From the NCBI GenBank assembly GCA_036250225.1, contig JAPZLL010000068.1:1-64000 (forward strand): a stretch of DNA of 64,000 nucleotides, in the 5' to 3' direction. This DNA comes from Cercophora sp. LCS_1 (Eukaryota; Ascomycota; Sordariomycetes; Sordariales; Lasiosphaeriaceae). Of the stretch, positions 33,739 through 43,087 are shown piece after piece. Position 1 is the first letter of the stretch. Each line of letters opens with the position of its first letter. The notes under the pieces are model-generated. The model had not been told where the DNA came from and did not search any database. It worked only from the letters and a program-made list of their open reading frames with translations. A program made the position numbers and the translations under genes.

Positions 33739-35361
33739 ATGCATTCATCACTGCCATCCTCATCTGTCGACAGCCTAGACAACGGCATCAGCGCCACGAA
33801 ACTAGAAGCAGCCAACCGCTATGTCCGCTGGAACCTATTATTTCTCTTCATAATCTTCACCTTTCTTCTGTTCCCAGTATGGCTGTCTCTCGTCCCTTAT
33901 GTGAACCAAGCAACCAACGTGGTCATCATCATCACAATCGGTCTTTTCCAACTCATCTGGCTGATAGCCACCATTTGCGCCGTTCGTCGAACACTAGCTA
34001 TCAACAGTCGGAACAAGCTCAAGATCACAAAAGCCCAAGATGTCGAATCGGCTGACGCCACGGCCAACAACCACTCAACAATCCGCCATGTAGTTGCCAT
34101 GACCTTGTACAAGGAACCCATGAGTGTGCTGCAAACCACCTTGGACTCTCTCGTGCGGCAAAAAGATGCCACATCCCGCCTCTCCGTCATTATTGGCATG
34201 GAATGCCGCACACCTGACAAGGAAGCCAAACGCGATGAGCTCTACGCAAAGTACGAAAGTAAATTCCTCCGTCTCATCATCACCTTCCACCCCTCGGGGA
34301 TTCCTGGCGAGATCAGCGGCAAGTGCTCCAACATGAACTACGCCTGTCGCCAAGGTCTGGAGATCCTCCGACAAGATGACGACTACAACTATGAAAAATA
34401 CGAACACATCTTCACCAACTGCGACTGCGACGCCGTTTTCGATCCTGAATACATGCTGGAGCTGGAAATCGAGTACTCCAAGCTAGACTTCGCCGACCGC
34501 CACTCTTCCATCTGGCAGTCCATCATCATCTACAAGCGCGACTCGATGCCCTTCTTTGTCGACATTACCGGTATCTTGCGCACCTTTTTCTTCATGGGTG
34601 TTTTGATCCCCTGGAACATCAATCCCATGTCTCATTACTCTCTCAGTGTCAAGTTGTTGGAAGAGGGCGCCTTTACCCACCCGGCATACCAGATGGAGGA
34701 CATCATCGCCTTGATTCGCTACACCATTCTGACACGACGAGAAATCCGCATCCGGCCTCTGAATCTCATTTCAATCAACGGTCCGACCTCTGGCGCCAGC
34801 TACGCAGACGAAATCCGCGAATGGGCCCTTCAGGTTCGCCGATGGACCATTGGCGCCGGCGAAGTCTTCCACTACTTCATCGTCAAGACTTACCGAATGC
34901 CTTCGCTCTATCTGTCCTTCAGCTGGGCCACTCGATTCTTCATCTACTATGGCCTCGTTCTCTGCGCCAGCGCCATCTTTTCTGTGTTTTCCCCGATCTT
35001 TGTTCAGCTCATCAACATGGTTGCTGCTGAGCATAAACGACTCTTCATCAGCGATTCTCTGTTTCAAACCATCTGCTTCATCTTTTTGGGAACGCAGTAT
35101 GCCTTTTTGCTCATTGTCACCGTCCTCGTCCGTTGGTGTCTACCTGTGCCCGGCGACGGCAACAACAATTACAATAAGGGCCTTCGGGGGATTACAAGAG
35201 GCTTGTTGCATTGGACCTTGATGCTGCCGACCATTCTTGCCTACAGCTTTGTAGAGCTCTATTCCTTCTTCGAATTGGCGTTTAGAGGAAAGGATGTTTG
35301 CAAGCACAATGCTGCTAGCAAGAACAATCTAGTCCTTGTAAAGGATGCCGGGGGTTCTTAG
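33739..35361 (+). CDS. membrane-bound family 2 glycosyltransferase
   Basis: Single exon, 540 residues. Two transmembrane helices lie near residues 30-85 (LLFLFIIFTFLLFPVW and VVIIITIGLFQLIWLIATI). The GT-A catalytic domain follows with TLYKEPMSVLQTTLDSL, the DxD-type CDCDA (D229, D231), an acceptor-site ED (QMEDII), and QVRRW (Q365-W369), the QxxRW motif of processive GT2 enzymes. At least three further helices lie at about 390-500. This architecture matches polysaccharide-type synthases related to chitin, hyaluronan and cellulose synthases, but without a chitin-synthase signature. Related fungal GT2 proteins affect hyphal growth on surfaces. The product here is unknown, and the protein probably acts at the plasma membrane or Golgi. 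Confidence 0.85.
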   Translation: MHSSLPSSSVDSLDNGISATKLEAANRYVRWNLLFLFIIFTFLLFPVWLSLVPYVNQATNVVIIITIGLFQLIWLIATICAVRRTLAINSRNKLKITKAQDVESADATANNHSTIRHVVAMTLYKEPMSVLQTTLDSLVRQKDATSRLSVIIGMECRTPDKEAKRDELYAKYESKFLRLIITFHPSGIPGEISGKCSNMNYACRQGLEILRQDDDYNYEKYEHIFTNCDCDAVFDPEYMLELEIEYSKLDFADRHSSIWQSIIIYKRDSMPFFVDITGILRTFFFMGVLIPWNINPMSHYSLSVKLLEEGAFTHPAYQMEDIIALIRYTILTRREIRIRPLNLISINGPTSGASYADEIREWALQVRRWTIGAGEVFHYFIVKTYRMPSLYLSFSWATRFFIYYGLVLCASAIFSVFSPIFVQLINMVAAEHKRLFISDSLFQTICFIFLGTQYAFLLIVTVLVRWCLPVPGDGNNNYNKGLRGITRGLLHWTLMLPTILAYSFVELYSFFELAFRGKDVCKHNAASKNNLVLVKDAGGS

Positions 35362-36472
35362 TTTCTACGTGTGCCTGGCCCAACACCACCTGATATAGAG
35401 GATAGATATTGGTAGAGGATAGACATTGATACAAGATAGACCTTAGATATAGAATACCCTAGAATGACAAAGGTTTTGGATCTGACAGATTCAGCCTTAT
35501 GTTTGCTGCTCTTCGTCACGACGCTTTGGGTTCGATAGGTAGACTTGTCATGTCGTCTCCCAGGTTGTTGAACTTGGTTACATCCGCATAATTGCGCTTG
35601 AGGTAGCGCGCAGCTTTCAGTTGGTCGCGCGCACGTCTTCTGATTTTGTACCCCAGCGGTGAAGCGCATGATAATGTCCGCATGGTGGCTCAATCGAAAT
35701 ATCCATCACAATATTTCTCAGGCACAGCTGCTGCTCTTGGACTTGCATCACGTCACTTTAGATCCACACCAGGACGTTAGATCGCAAATCGCCCTGACTT
35801 GCAGGCTGCAGCTTGCCCCTGCCAAGCTTGACCAATGAAAGCGCTAAAACCAGCCCCCCACAAGGTCTGTGGGCGCCTCCATTTGGGCGCCCGCACTGAG
35901 TTTGATCTCCAGCTCGAAAGCTCCCTCTTTCGTCGTTGGCTGTCAACGTTCCAGTGATTGGGTACAACATCAACACCCAATTCTTTACCCAACCTCACGT
36001 CAAGTCTGAGATTCCCATTCATGCGCCAGCATCTCGCGTCAAAATTTCCGGTGGTGCCTTCGTAGGCGCACGATCCGCTCCTTACAAACTGATGAGGGGC
36101 AGGATCCACCCACTCACATCGTGCTGCGAGGGAGGAACCACTTGTTTGTGAAAGTCCATGCGGTTTGCCTCTCGCCCGATGTGGTCTTAGACAGGCAATC
36201 AGTGGTCCTCCTCCTTTTGCGCTCACAGGTCTGGATGGTAGATGGGAGTTGCTCAATTCGACATTGTGCGAGTCTTGCTGGCTTCCCATCGATTCTCACG
36301 CGGATTCCATTCAGGCATTCAAGATCCCAAAAGACCAACCACGCGCATTGCCAATTCCCCGCGAACCACAAACCCCACCAAATCTTCCACCCTTGAGGAT
36401 CTGTCGACCACCTCCTCCAAGTTGCGCCAGGCACCACCACGGAAGCAAAAGCTGGGCAAACCCATTCCAACC
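35362..36472. other. intergenic, promoter side of the Cid1-like gene
   Basis: It starts with the glycosyltransferase 3' region containing a 17-bp minisatellite (annotated). The remainder is the upstream region and leader of the next gene. An in-frame ATG at 36242 lies 77 codons before the chosen start. Confidence 0.5.
35396..35446. repeat. 17-bp minisatellite, three units
   Basis: Three consecutive 17-bp units, TAGAGGATAGATATTGG, TAGAGGATAGACATTGA and TACAAGATAGACCTTAG, lie 35 bp after the glycosyltransferase stop. Units 1 and 2 differ at two positions. Confidence 0.8.
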
Positions 36473-39400
36473 ATGGACAGCCATCAGAGTGGGGGTGCTC
36501 TCGAGGACCGCCTGCGTGGCATGATCCTCAGTCACTCTGACGCAGGCCCGCCGCAACACGCCGACCCCAATCCAGCCCTCGCAACGTCCTTCTCGCAGCC
36601 TCGGGGAGTGGACGACTCCCAAGCTAGCCAAGGCGTCGTTGCCTTCAATGGCCAATCCTCCCAGGCCGTCTCCAAAGCTCGCCAGAAGCGGCCAAACCAG
36701 GCGCAGCGTCGTCAGATGTCTGCTCAGCTGTCCATCCCCATCGATACCAGGCCTCAGGTACCGCAATCCGCCAGGGAGTTTGTAAGCCCGCCAGGGTTCT
36801 CTCAACAGCAGTACCCGAATCATCCGGGTGGGACTCAGGGCCGAGTTCAGCGACCCCATTCGGCAACTTTCCGTCCTCCAAACGGCGCCAATTTTCCATC
36901 ACACCCTAGGCATCACCCTTCTCTCTCCTACCATGGTCCAACGTCTTCTGGAGATTGGCAACAACATCAACCGTCAAGTGGAGGTCCAAGATCTGGGTCT
37001 CACTCGCATCAACCTTTCTTTGACCCTTCATCTCCCCGGAGCACAAGGCATGGGAGCTCCAATTCCTACAGCAGGTCCTATTACATACGCCCGGAAGAGT
37101 TGAAAGCCCGGTTCGATTATCTAGAGGGCCTCTGCGGTGCAGCTATTGCGAACAACGAGATTGAGCCCTCCGAGATCTTGGAAAAGGAGAGATTTCGCGC
37201 CATGATTGAAGATGTTGCAAGACACGCCATTACAAAGTGGGAGACTGAAACACACGGATTTCGGGGCTTCCCCCCGGCTAGTGTTCAGTTGAGATGCTTT
37301 GGCAGCCTGGCATCTGGCCTCGCAACCAAGGATGCGGACATGGATCTTGGCCTCGTTTCTCCTTTATCTAACGAACAGCCGGACGCCCCGGGTTCACCGA
37401 TCCCAAGACTTGTGGAAAAAGCATTCCTCGAGATGGGCCTTGGCGCTCGTCTGCTCTCGCGAACAAGAGTGCCGATTATCAAAGTGTGCGAGAAGCCTAC
37501 GGAGCGACTTAGAGCCGATTTACTCGAGGTGCGGACAAAGTGGGAGAATGGCTTGGGACATGAGGAGTTGGACGACGACGATGCTCACGACCATGCGGAC
37601 CCAGCTGTGGCTCATGACATCCAGCCACACGATTACATCCACCACAAAAGCGAGGCCAGCGAAAGCACTGATGGCGCAACCGACATCAAGAAGAGGTTTG
37701 CATCTCTCAAGCAAGACAAACGGTCCCTGTCGGGCTATTTCAGCAGTGCAAAGCATCTGCTCAGAAAGCTAGGGGGGCGCGATCTCACTCACTCCAACTC
37801 TTCTGATCTCAAAGAAGACGATCTTCGATTCTTGAACGAATTCTGCCTCGCTTTTGTTGATGGCTTGTCGAATGACACCCTGCGAAACCGCCTTCAAAAC
37901 TCCAAATCACTAGACAGATGGGCTCTTCTATCTGGGAGCTCCCACCGCACTTTCCTAGGCGTCTATGTTCAAGCTGAAGGTGAATTGATGTCCATGATGT
38001 GGGACAACCGTGAAGTTCGAGAGAAAGACGGTGTTCTGGAGAATCAAGCACAAAACATTCTCGCCAACTGGAAGTTTCTGTGCAATAAGCCGAGCTTTGG
38101 GGATGAGCCACTGGCTTATCTAAAGGAATTGCAGATGGGGGTAGACTTGATGCGGAAGATACCCTCCATTCAGATCATGGTTCTCTCTCAAGGCCCGCAG
38201 GAGTCCCCCGCTTCCTACCACGCCAGGACCCTTCGATACATGACGGAACTAGGGAGCCACGACCAACCCTCCAAAGACAACATAGTTCTCCGCTATGTCA
38301 TGAATTTTTATGTCAAGGGTATCAGCTCAGAAAAGATGCGAGAAGAGGTGGAAGCGTTCGTGAACTCTCAGCCCCCCGAGTCCCTCAGTCTACGAACCGT
38401 TGCAAGGCGACATAAAAGTCTTCAACTTGCCAGCGACTTTGAACGATGTTTGGAGAAGGGGTTTTGCCCGGAGTCATCAATCCCAAGCGTCAAAGCCTAC
38501 ATCAACATCCTCCACACCTCGATGCGACCGCCAGAGGCCCATCCGCATGTTGGGCTCATCGTCCCATTATCACCGGGTGATGGACCCATTTTCTCGGCGA
38601 TACGACTACTCGGAGACCCAAATAGACTGCTTCCGATTCAACATCGAGAATTAAATCGAGACCGGCTTGAGTTTCCGAAATCTGGCGTCGGCGTGCAGTG
38701 TGATATCAACTTCTCGCCGCACCTCGCTTTACAGAACACGTGTCTCCTTCGCTGTTATACGTGCTGCGACCCGCGAGTCCGACCGCTGATTCTTTTCGTC
38801 AAACGCTGGGCCAGGGTCCGTGGCATCAACTCTCCTTACAGAGGCACACTTGGCAGTTATGGCTATGCCCTAATGATGTTGCACTATCTCATCAACATTG
38901 CCCAGCCATTTCTCTGCCCGAACCTTCAGCAGTTAGCTCGGCCGCCCGATCCGAACCTCCCTCCGGAGTTGGTTGAGGAAACAGTCACATGCAAAGGCCA
39001 CAACGTCCAGTTTTGGCGCGACGAGGCTGAAATTAAACGACTTGCGAGCATAAATGTGATCAACCAGAACAGACAGTCCCTCGGCGAGCTTTTGTGTGGG
39101 TTTTTCGAGTACTATGCTCAACACAATCAGATGAGCACGGTCCCAAGCCGCGGCTTCGAATGGGGACGTGAGGTCATCAGCATCCGCACACACGGAGGCT
39201 TGCTCTCCAAATCAGAGAAGGGCTGGACGGGCGCAAAGTCAACATACGAGGTGAAGGGAGCGCCCGTCTCGGGCCACGCCCCCTCGGCTAGTCAAGACCA
39301 GTTCCCCAGTATTGCCGGGTCACAACCTTCGCCGGGCCCTGGATGTTTCACGGCCGACCAACCTAACTCACCTGCCGCACCGATCACGAGCCAGGCTCAC

Positions 39401-39700
39401 CATTCCGGCCCTGCCGCAGGCGAGGTCAAGGAGGTCCGCCACCGCTACCTCGTTGCCATTGAGGACCCGTTCGAGACAGAACACAACATTGCTCGTACAG
39501 TTACCCATAGTGGTATCTGCGCCATCCGCGACGAGTTCCGTCGTGCGTGGCGCATCATCAGCCGCGCGGGTAAGGGTGAATCGGTCGAGGACCTGTTGGA
39601 GGATGTCGCGCAGGTCGGCGAGAAGAAGGAGATTGAGCAATTCTCTTACCTCCTAGATGAAATCCACGGACCTGGTGAGGGAAGGCTTGAGCTGCGGTAA
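36473..39700 (+). CDS. Cid1-family noncanonical poly(A)/terminal nucleotidyltransferase
   Basis: From the well-placed ATG at 36473 (context AACCATGG) the product is 1075 residues. An in-frame ATG at 36242 would add 77 residues. The nucleotidyltransferase signature is CFGSLASGL at about 276, followed by DADMDL (D289 and D291); the third catalytic Asp is about 744 in VQCDINFS. Around it lie LLRCYTCCDPRVRPLILFVKRWARVRGI and LGSYGYALMMLHYLI, the central and PAP-associated parts of Cid1-like enzymes. Such enzymes add U or A to RNA 3' ends in turnover. About 450 residues separate the second and third catalytic Asp, far more than the family's usual 50-60. The inserted segment is partly acidic and disordered (near 370) and partly helical. 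The N-terminal 240 residues are Pro/Gln/Ser-rich. Confidence 0.87.
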   Translation: MDSHQSGGALEDRLRGMILSHSDAGPPQHADPNPALATSFSQPRGVDDSQASQGVVAFNGQSSQAVSKARQKRPNQAQRRQMSAQLSIPIDTRPQVPQSAREFVSPPGFSQQQYPNHPGGTQGRVQRPHSATFRPPNGANFPSHPRHHPSLSYHGPTSSGDWQQHQPSSGGPRSGSHSHQPFFDPSSPRSTRHGSSNSYSRSYYIRPEELKARFDYLEGLCGAAIANNEIEPSEILEKERFRAMIEDVARHAITKWETETHGFRGFPPASVQLRCFGSLASGLATKDADMDLGLVSPLSNEQPDAPGSPIPRLVEKAFLEMGLGARLLSRTRVPIIKVCEKPTERLRADLLEVRTKWENGLGHEELDDDDAHDHADPAVAHDIQPHDYIHHKSEASESTDGATDIKKRFASLKQDKRSLSGYFSSAKHLLRKLGGRDLTHSNSSDLKEDDLRFLNEFCLAFVDGLSNDTLRNRLQNSKSLDRWALLSGSSHRTFLGVYVQAEGELMSMMWDNREVREKDGVLENQAQNILANWKFLCNKPSFGDEPLAYLKELQMGVDLMRKIPSIQIMVLSQGPQESPASYHARTLRYMTELGSHDQPSKDNIVLRYVMNFYVKGISSEKMREEVEAFVNSQPPESLSLRTVARRHKSLQLASDFERCLEKGFCPESSIPSVKAYINILHTSMRPPEAHPHVGLIVPLSPGDGPIFSAIRLLGDPNRLLPIQHRELNRDRLEFPKSGVGVQCDINFSPHLALQNTCLLRCYTCCDPRVRPLILFVKRWARVRGINSPYRGTLGSYGYALMMLHYLINIAQPFLCPNLQQLARPPDPNLPPELVEETVTCKGHNVQFWRDEAEIKRLASINVINQNRQSLGELLCGFFEYYAQHNQMSTVPSRGFEWGREVISIRTHGGLLSKSEKGWTGAKSTYEVKGAPVSGHAPSASQDQFPSIAGSQPSPGPGCFTADQPNSPAAPITSQAHHSGPAAGEVKEVRHRYLVAIEDPFETEHNIARTVTHSGICAIRDEFRRAWRIISRAGKGESVEDLLEDVAQVGEKKEIEQFSYLLDEIHGPGEGRLELR

Positions 39701-40858
39701 AGTGTACGATATCCGTCGGACAGGCTAGGGCCATTGGGGGATAACGGATGGGTGATTGGTCTGCGGACATCCTGTGTCCATGTGGGGGGTATGGTCAGTT
39801 CTTTGCTACAAGAAAGGTCAACGGAAAATTCAAGGGCGGCCCTGTTAGGTATTTGGCGGCGTTGGGAGCGTCCTGCTGGGTTTACCATTGCAAATACGTC
39901 TTTCAGTCGGAAGCTTAGATATAACGAACCAAGCGGAATGTTGTCACCATTACGGACAAACATGGACGATGGATCAGAGCCAGCGCCGCGTAGTTTGCCC
40001 TTCTCCGTGAAAGCATGCCTGAATGAATGTATTATTGTCGACGCGTTTTCGAACCTGTGACTACAGCCCTGGGGCGCCTTGCCTTCATGTTGCCTCGACG
40101 ATGTCGATGTCACTCTCGAGGCAAGACGAACTTCGCACAGGTTAACACCGCAAAGAGTCCAACCAGACTGTCCACTCCCATTCCGCCATTGGATGGATAT
40201 TCGTTGGGTCGTCAACGCGGTCTACCCTTACAAATCGGATTCCCAAAGCATCAAAGTGGCTTGCTTTATGACATACCAGTTTAGTTGGACACCTCGGCGC
40301 ATGCGGGCGGGCATGTGAGATTGTCAGATACACAGGGATATGAAGGGCCACGCTCGTAGTGGAATGTACCGAAACTTCTCTTGCTCGTTGCCCATAATCC
40401 TTGCGGAAGCGACTCTATTGAAAGAGTCTGGACAAAAAGCCTTCTGGATCGGAGAGCCCAAAGGGCATCTGATATACCAACGCTCCGTTAGGGACAAGTC
40501 CTGGGATGGACTATGCCCCTGCTGCCCAGAAGGCAGCATCGTTGGGGAGGGGAAGGGGGATGTGTAAGGAAGTGTTGGTCTAGTGGACTACAGAGGGGCG
40601 AGACTCATGCACCAAACGGCATCAAGAAAGCGTCAGTCGTTCTCATCATTTCGGTATCTGACTGGTCTTCCGAGTCTAGCACGCGCCTGTAGTAAGCCTC
40701 CCTCGGGATGTAATGTGTCAAGTGAAATCAAAATGCCGCCTGATTATCGCTGAACGCCGCGCTGTGACCTCCCGGCATACCTCATAAGATCCCACATACC
40801 TCATAAAAAGAAAGTCGCACGTCGATGGTGACGATTGCTTGGAACAGGGCTTCGGACC
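39701..40858. other. convergent intergenic region
   Basis: 1.16 kb between the Cid1-like and PRS genes. A 12-bp direct repeat CATACCTCATAA occurs at 40776-40787 and 40795-40806. A tRNA-A-box-like TGGTCTAGTGG at about 40576 has no matching B box. No gene is supported. Confidence 0.5.
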
Positions 40859-42418
40859 TTAGTCGCCATTGTGAAGGAACAATGGCGACATTGATTCGCC
40901 ATAGTGATTTCGGCGAATAGCTTCGGCCAAAAGAAAAGAAAGATCGAGGACGACCAGCTTGCTGGCATTGCGTGCCTTGTGCTCCGGAATTGGATAGCTG
41001 TTGGTCACGACGATGGCGTCGATGCAGTCGCAAGCCTGCATCTGTTCCAAGCAGTCGGCACCGAAGACGGCGTGGGTTGCGATGCAGTAAACCTTCTTAG
41101 CGAAGCCTCGCTTGCGGACGGTTTCGGCAGCCGCAATCCAGGAGCCGGGCTTGTCAATCATGTCATCGACAATAAAGACAGTCCTGTTCTTCACATCTCC
41201 CACTAGGGTGATCATGTGCTCAATCTTGGGGTTCTTGAGAATCTCATCCTCTTCGTCAGAGCTCGCTGCATCCCCAGAGCCACCAAGAGCATGGGGTTGG
41301 GGAGCGAAGAATGAAGATGCATGTGACATCGTCATTGGGTCTTCCTCAGTGACGCTTGCATCGGCTGCCGAGGTTGTGGGGGACGGGAAATCGTCTGGGA
41401 CGATGTGGCCTTGAACCAGGCGGCCATGGGTCACGTCGTTTGCCCTTTGGTCGTTATACTCGGGGCCGTCCAAATCTGACTCGTCCAACTCATCAATAGC
41501 AGAGTGCTGCGACAACGAGGTCTGTGTCCGCGTTGGGGGAGCTCTGGGGTTGTTCGAGGTTCGCAGAGGCGGGCCATTAGCACGTCGCGGCGACCCCTGG
41601 GAATCCGTCACAGTGCGCGGTCTTGGTCGTCCGCTATCCGCAGCGCCATTGCCATTCTCGAGACCCGACGAGTTGTTACGCACCTGATTATCGATCGACT
41701 CTAGGAAAGGTTGCCGTTCGATATCGTCCAGGTGGTTCATGATCATGCTTGCCGTCATGTTGGTGCCTCGCTTCTTGTCTGTCGTGACCATGCCGAAGTT
41801 GAGCTTGAGAGCGTCGGCCAGAGATGTCACGCGCTTTGTTCCACCAGCGTTCTTGGAAACGACAACCGCATCCTTCCAGTTGGGCACGTTGTGTCGAATC
41901 CAGCGAGCGATCAAGGGTTCGGCGTGGAGGTTATCGACCGGGCACTTGAAGAAGCCCTGCATTTGCGAAGCGTGCAGGTCGACCGTGATAACGTGCTTAA
42001 CGCCAGCAACGCCCAAGAGGTTGGCAAGCATCCTCGCCGTTATCGCTCCACGGTGGGATTTCTTCTTGGATTGACGGCTGTATGGAAAATAGGGCAGGAC
42101 GGCTGGCGGCCTTGGTCAATTGCGAAATGGCCTTGGGGCCAATAGAATGGGTGACGTACCAGTGATCTTGTTTGCAGATCCTCCCTTGCATGCAGAGATC
42201 ATGATCAACAACTCCATAATGGTGTCGTTGATCTTGGGGCTGCCGGACTGGACGACAAAGACGTCCTTTTCGCGGACGCTCGTGAGGATTCGTACACTTG
42301 TCTCACCATTGGAGAATTGCGTAAGCTCCGCATCAGCCGGAGCCATGCCCAGGTTCTCACATATTTTCCCAGTGAGAGCCGGGCACGAGCTGCCGGCGAA
42401 GATCAATGTGCCTCGCAT
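40859..42418 (-). CDS. PRS: ribose-phosphate pyrophosphokinase (PRPP synthetase) with a long insertion
   Basis: Exons 42418-42160 and 42102-40859 give 500 residues. The enzyme makes PRPP from ribose 5-phosphate and ATP for purine, pyrimidine, His and Trp synthesis. The N-terminus MRGTLIFAGSSCP and FSNGET are typical, and splicing restores VLPYFPYSRQSKKKSHRGAI. HVITVDLHASQMQGFF and the PRPP loop VFIVDDMIDKPGSW follow. Between residues about 205 and 345 lies an unrelated polar insertion (GLENGNGAADS, SSDEEDEILKNP) like the non-homologous regions of yeast Prs1 and Prs5, which link PRPP synthesis to cell-wall integrity signalling. The PRPP loop DKPGSW differs from the usual D-T-G/C-G-T, as in Prs5-like subunits, so this subunit may work only in a hetero-oligomer. 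A donor-like GTGCGTAAC occurs inside the insertion. Confidence 0.92.
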
Positions 42419-43087
42419 GGTTGAACTTGATGCGGGTTGGAAAGTTGTTGATGGATCAGAGTTTAATTTTTCTCCCGAATTTGTAGGGGCTGGAGCAAGG
42501 TGGGGAACTTTCATGTACAAGATAAGTTGTACATATCCAACCACCCCTCCAGTGCAAGAAATTGTGGGAGAAGTATCTGTCCCAAAAGTACTAAAGATTG
42601 GCCTAATCACCAAACAGATACATTATGTTTATATTTGTTTTATTTAATAAAATAAGTTGGACACGGTCAGAGTTCGACAGATGTGGCGGGTGGCATCTTG
42701 ATTTAAGAAGTACCTTCATTCCTTGTAGCAGCTGCTGATGCCTGCCATCTTGGTGGGGTGCAAAACCTGCTCATCAGTTGACAACTGAACTGACACCAAT
42801 TGAGGAAAGGATGGAAACCGCCGCCCTACTTGCCTAGCAATATGATCATACAAACCCTCTTGGTAAACTCGCTGTATATTGTGCTCATATATAACTTGCT
42901 GCCCAAGCGGAAACCCTAATGCTTCGCAGGGCACGAATGGCAAACTGCAGAAATTGATTGCCAAAACCTGGCTGAACAGTCTCTTCCATCTTTACGTGTA
43001 GACTCCACCCCCAGAAAAATACCAACTCCAGTAACGCCTTCCCCTCGTTTGGTTTCCTACGGTCAACAACAACAATTTACCAATAAT
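42419..43087. promoter_or_regulatory. divergent upstream region of PRS and the Asteroid-like gene
   Basis: 669 bp including an AT-rich segment at 42620-42660 (TTTATTTAATAAAATAAG). It must contain both promoters. No other gene is seen. Confidence 0.5.

Noticed and set aside
40571..40600. tRNA A-box-like TGGTCTAGTGG
   Set aside because: No B box or T arm follows within 100 bases.
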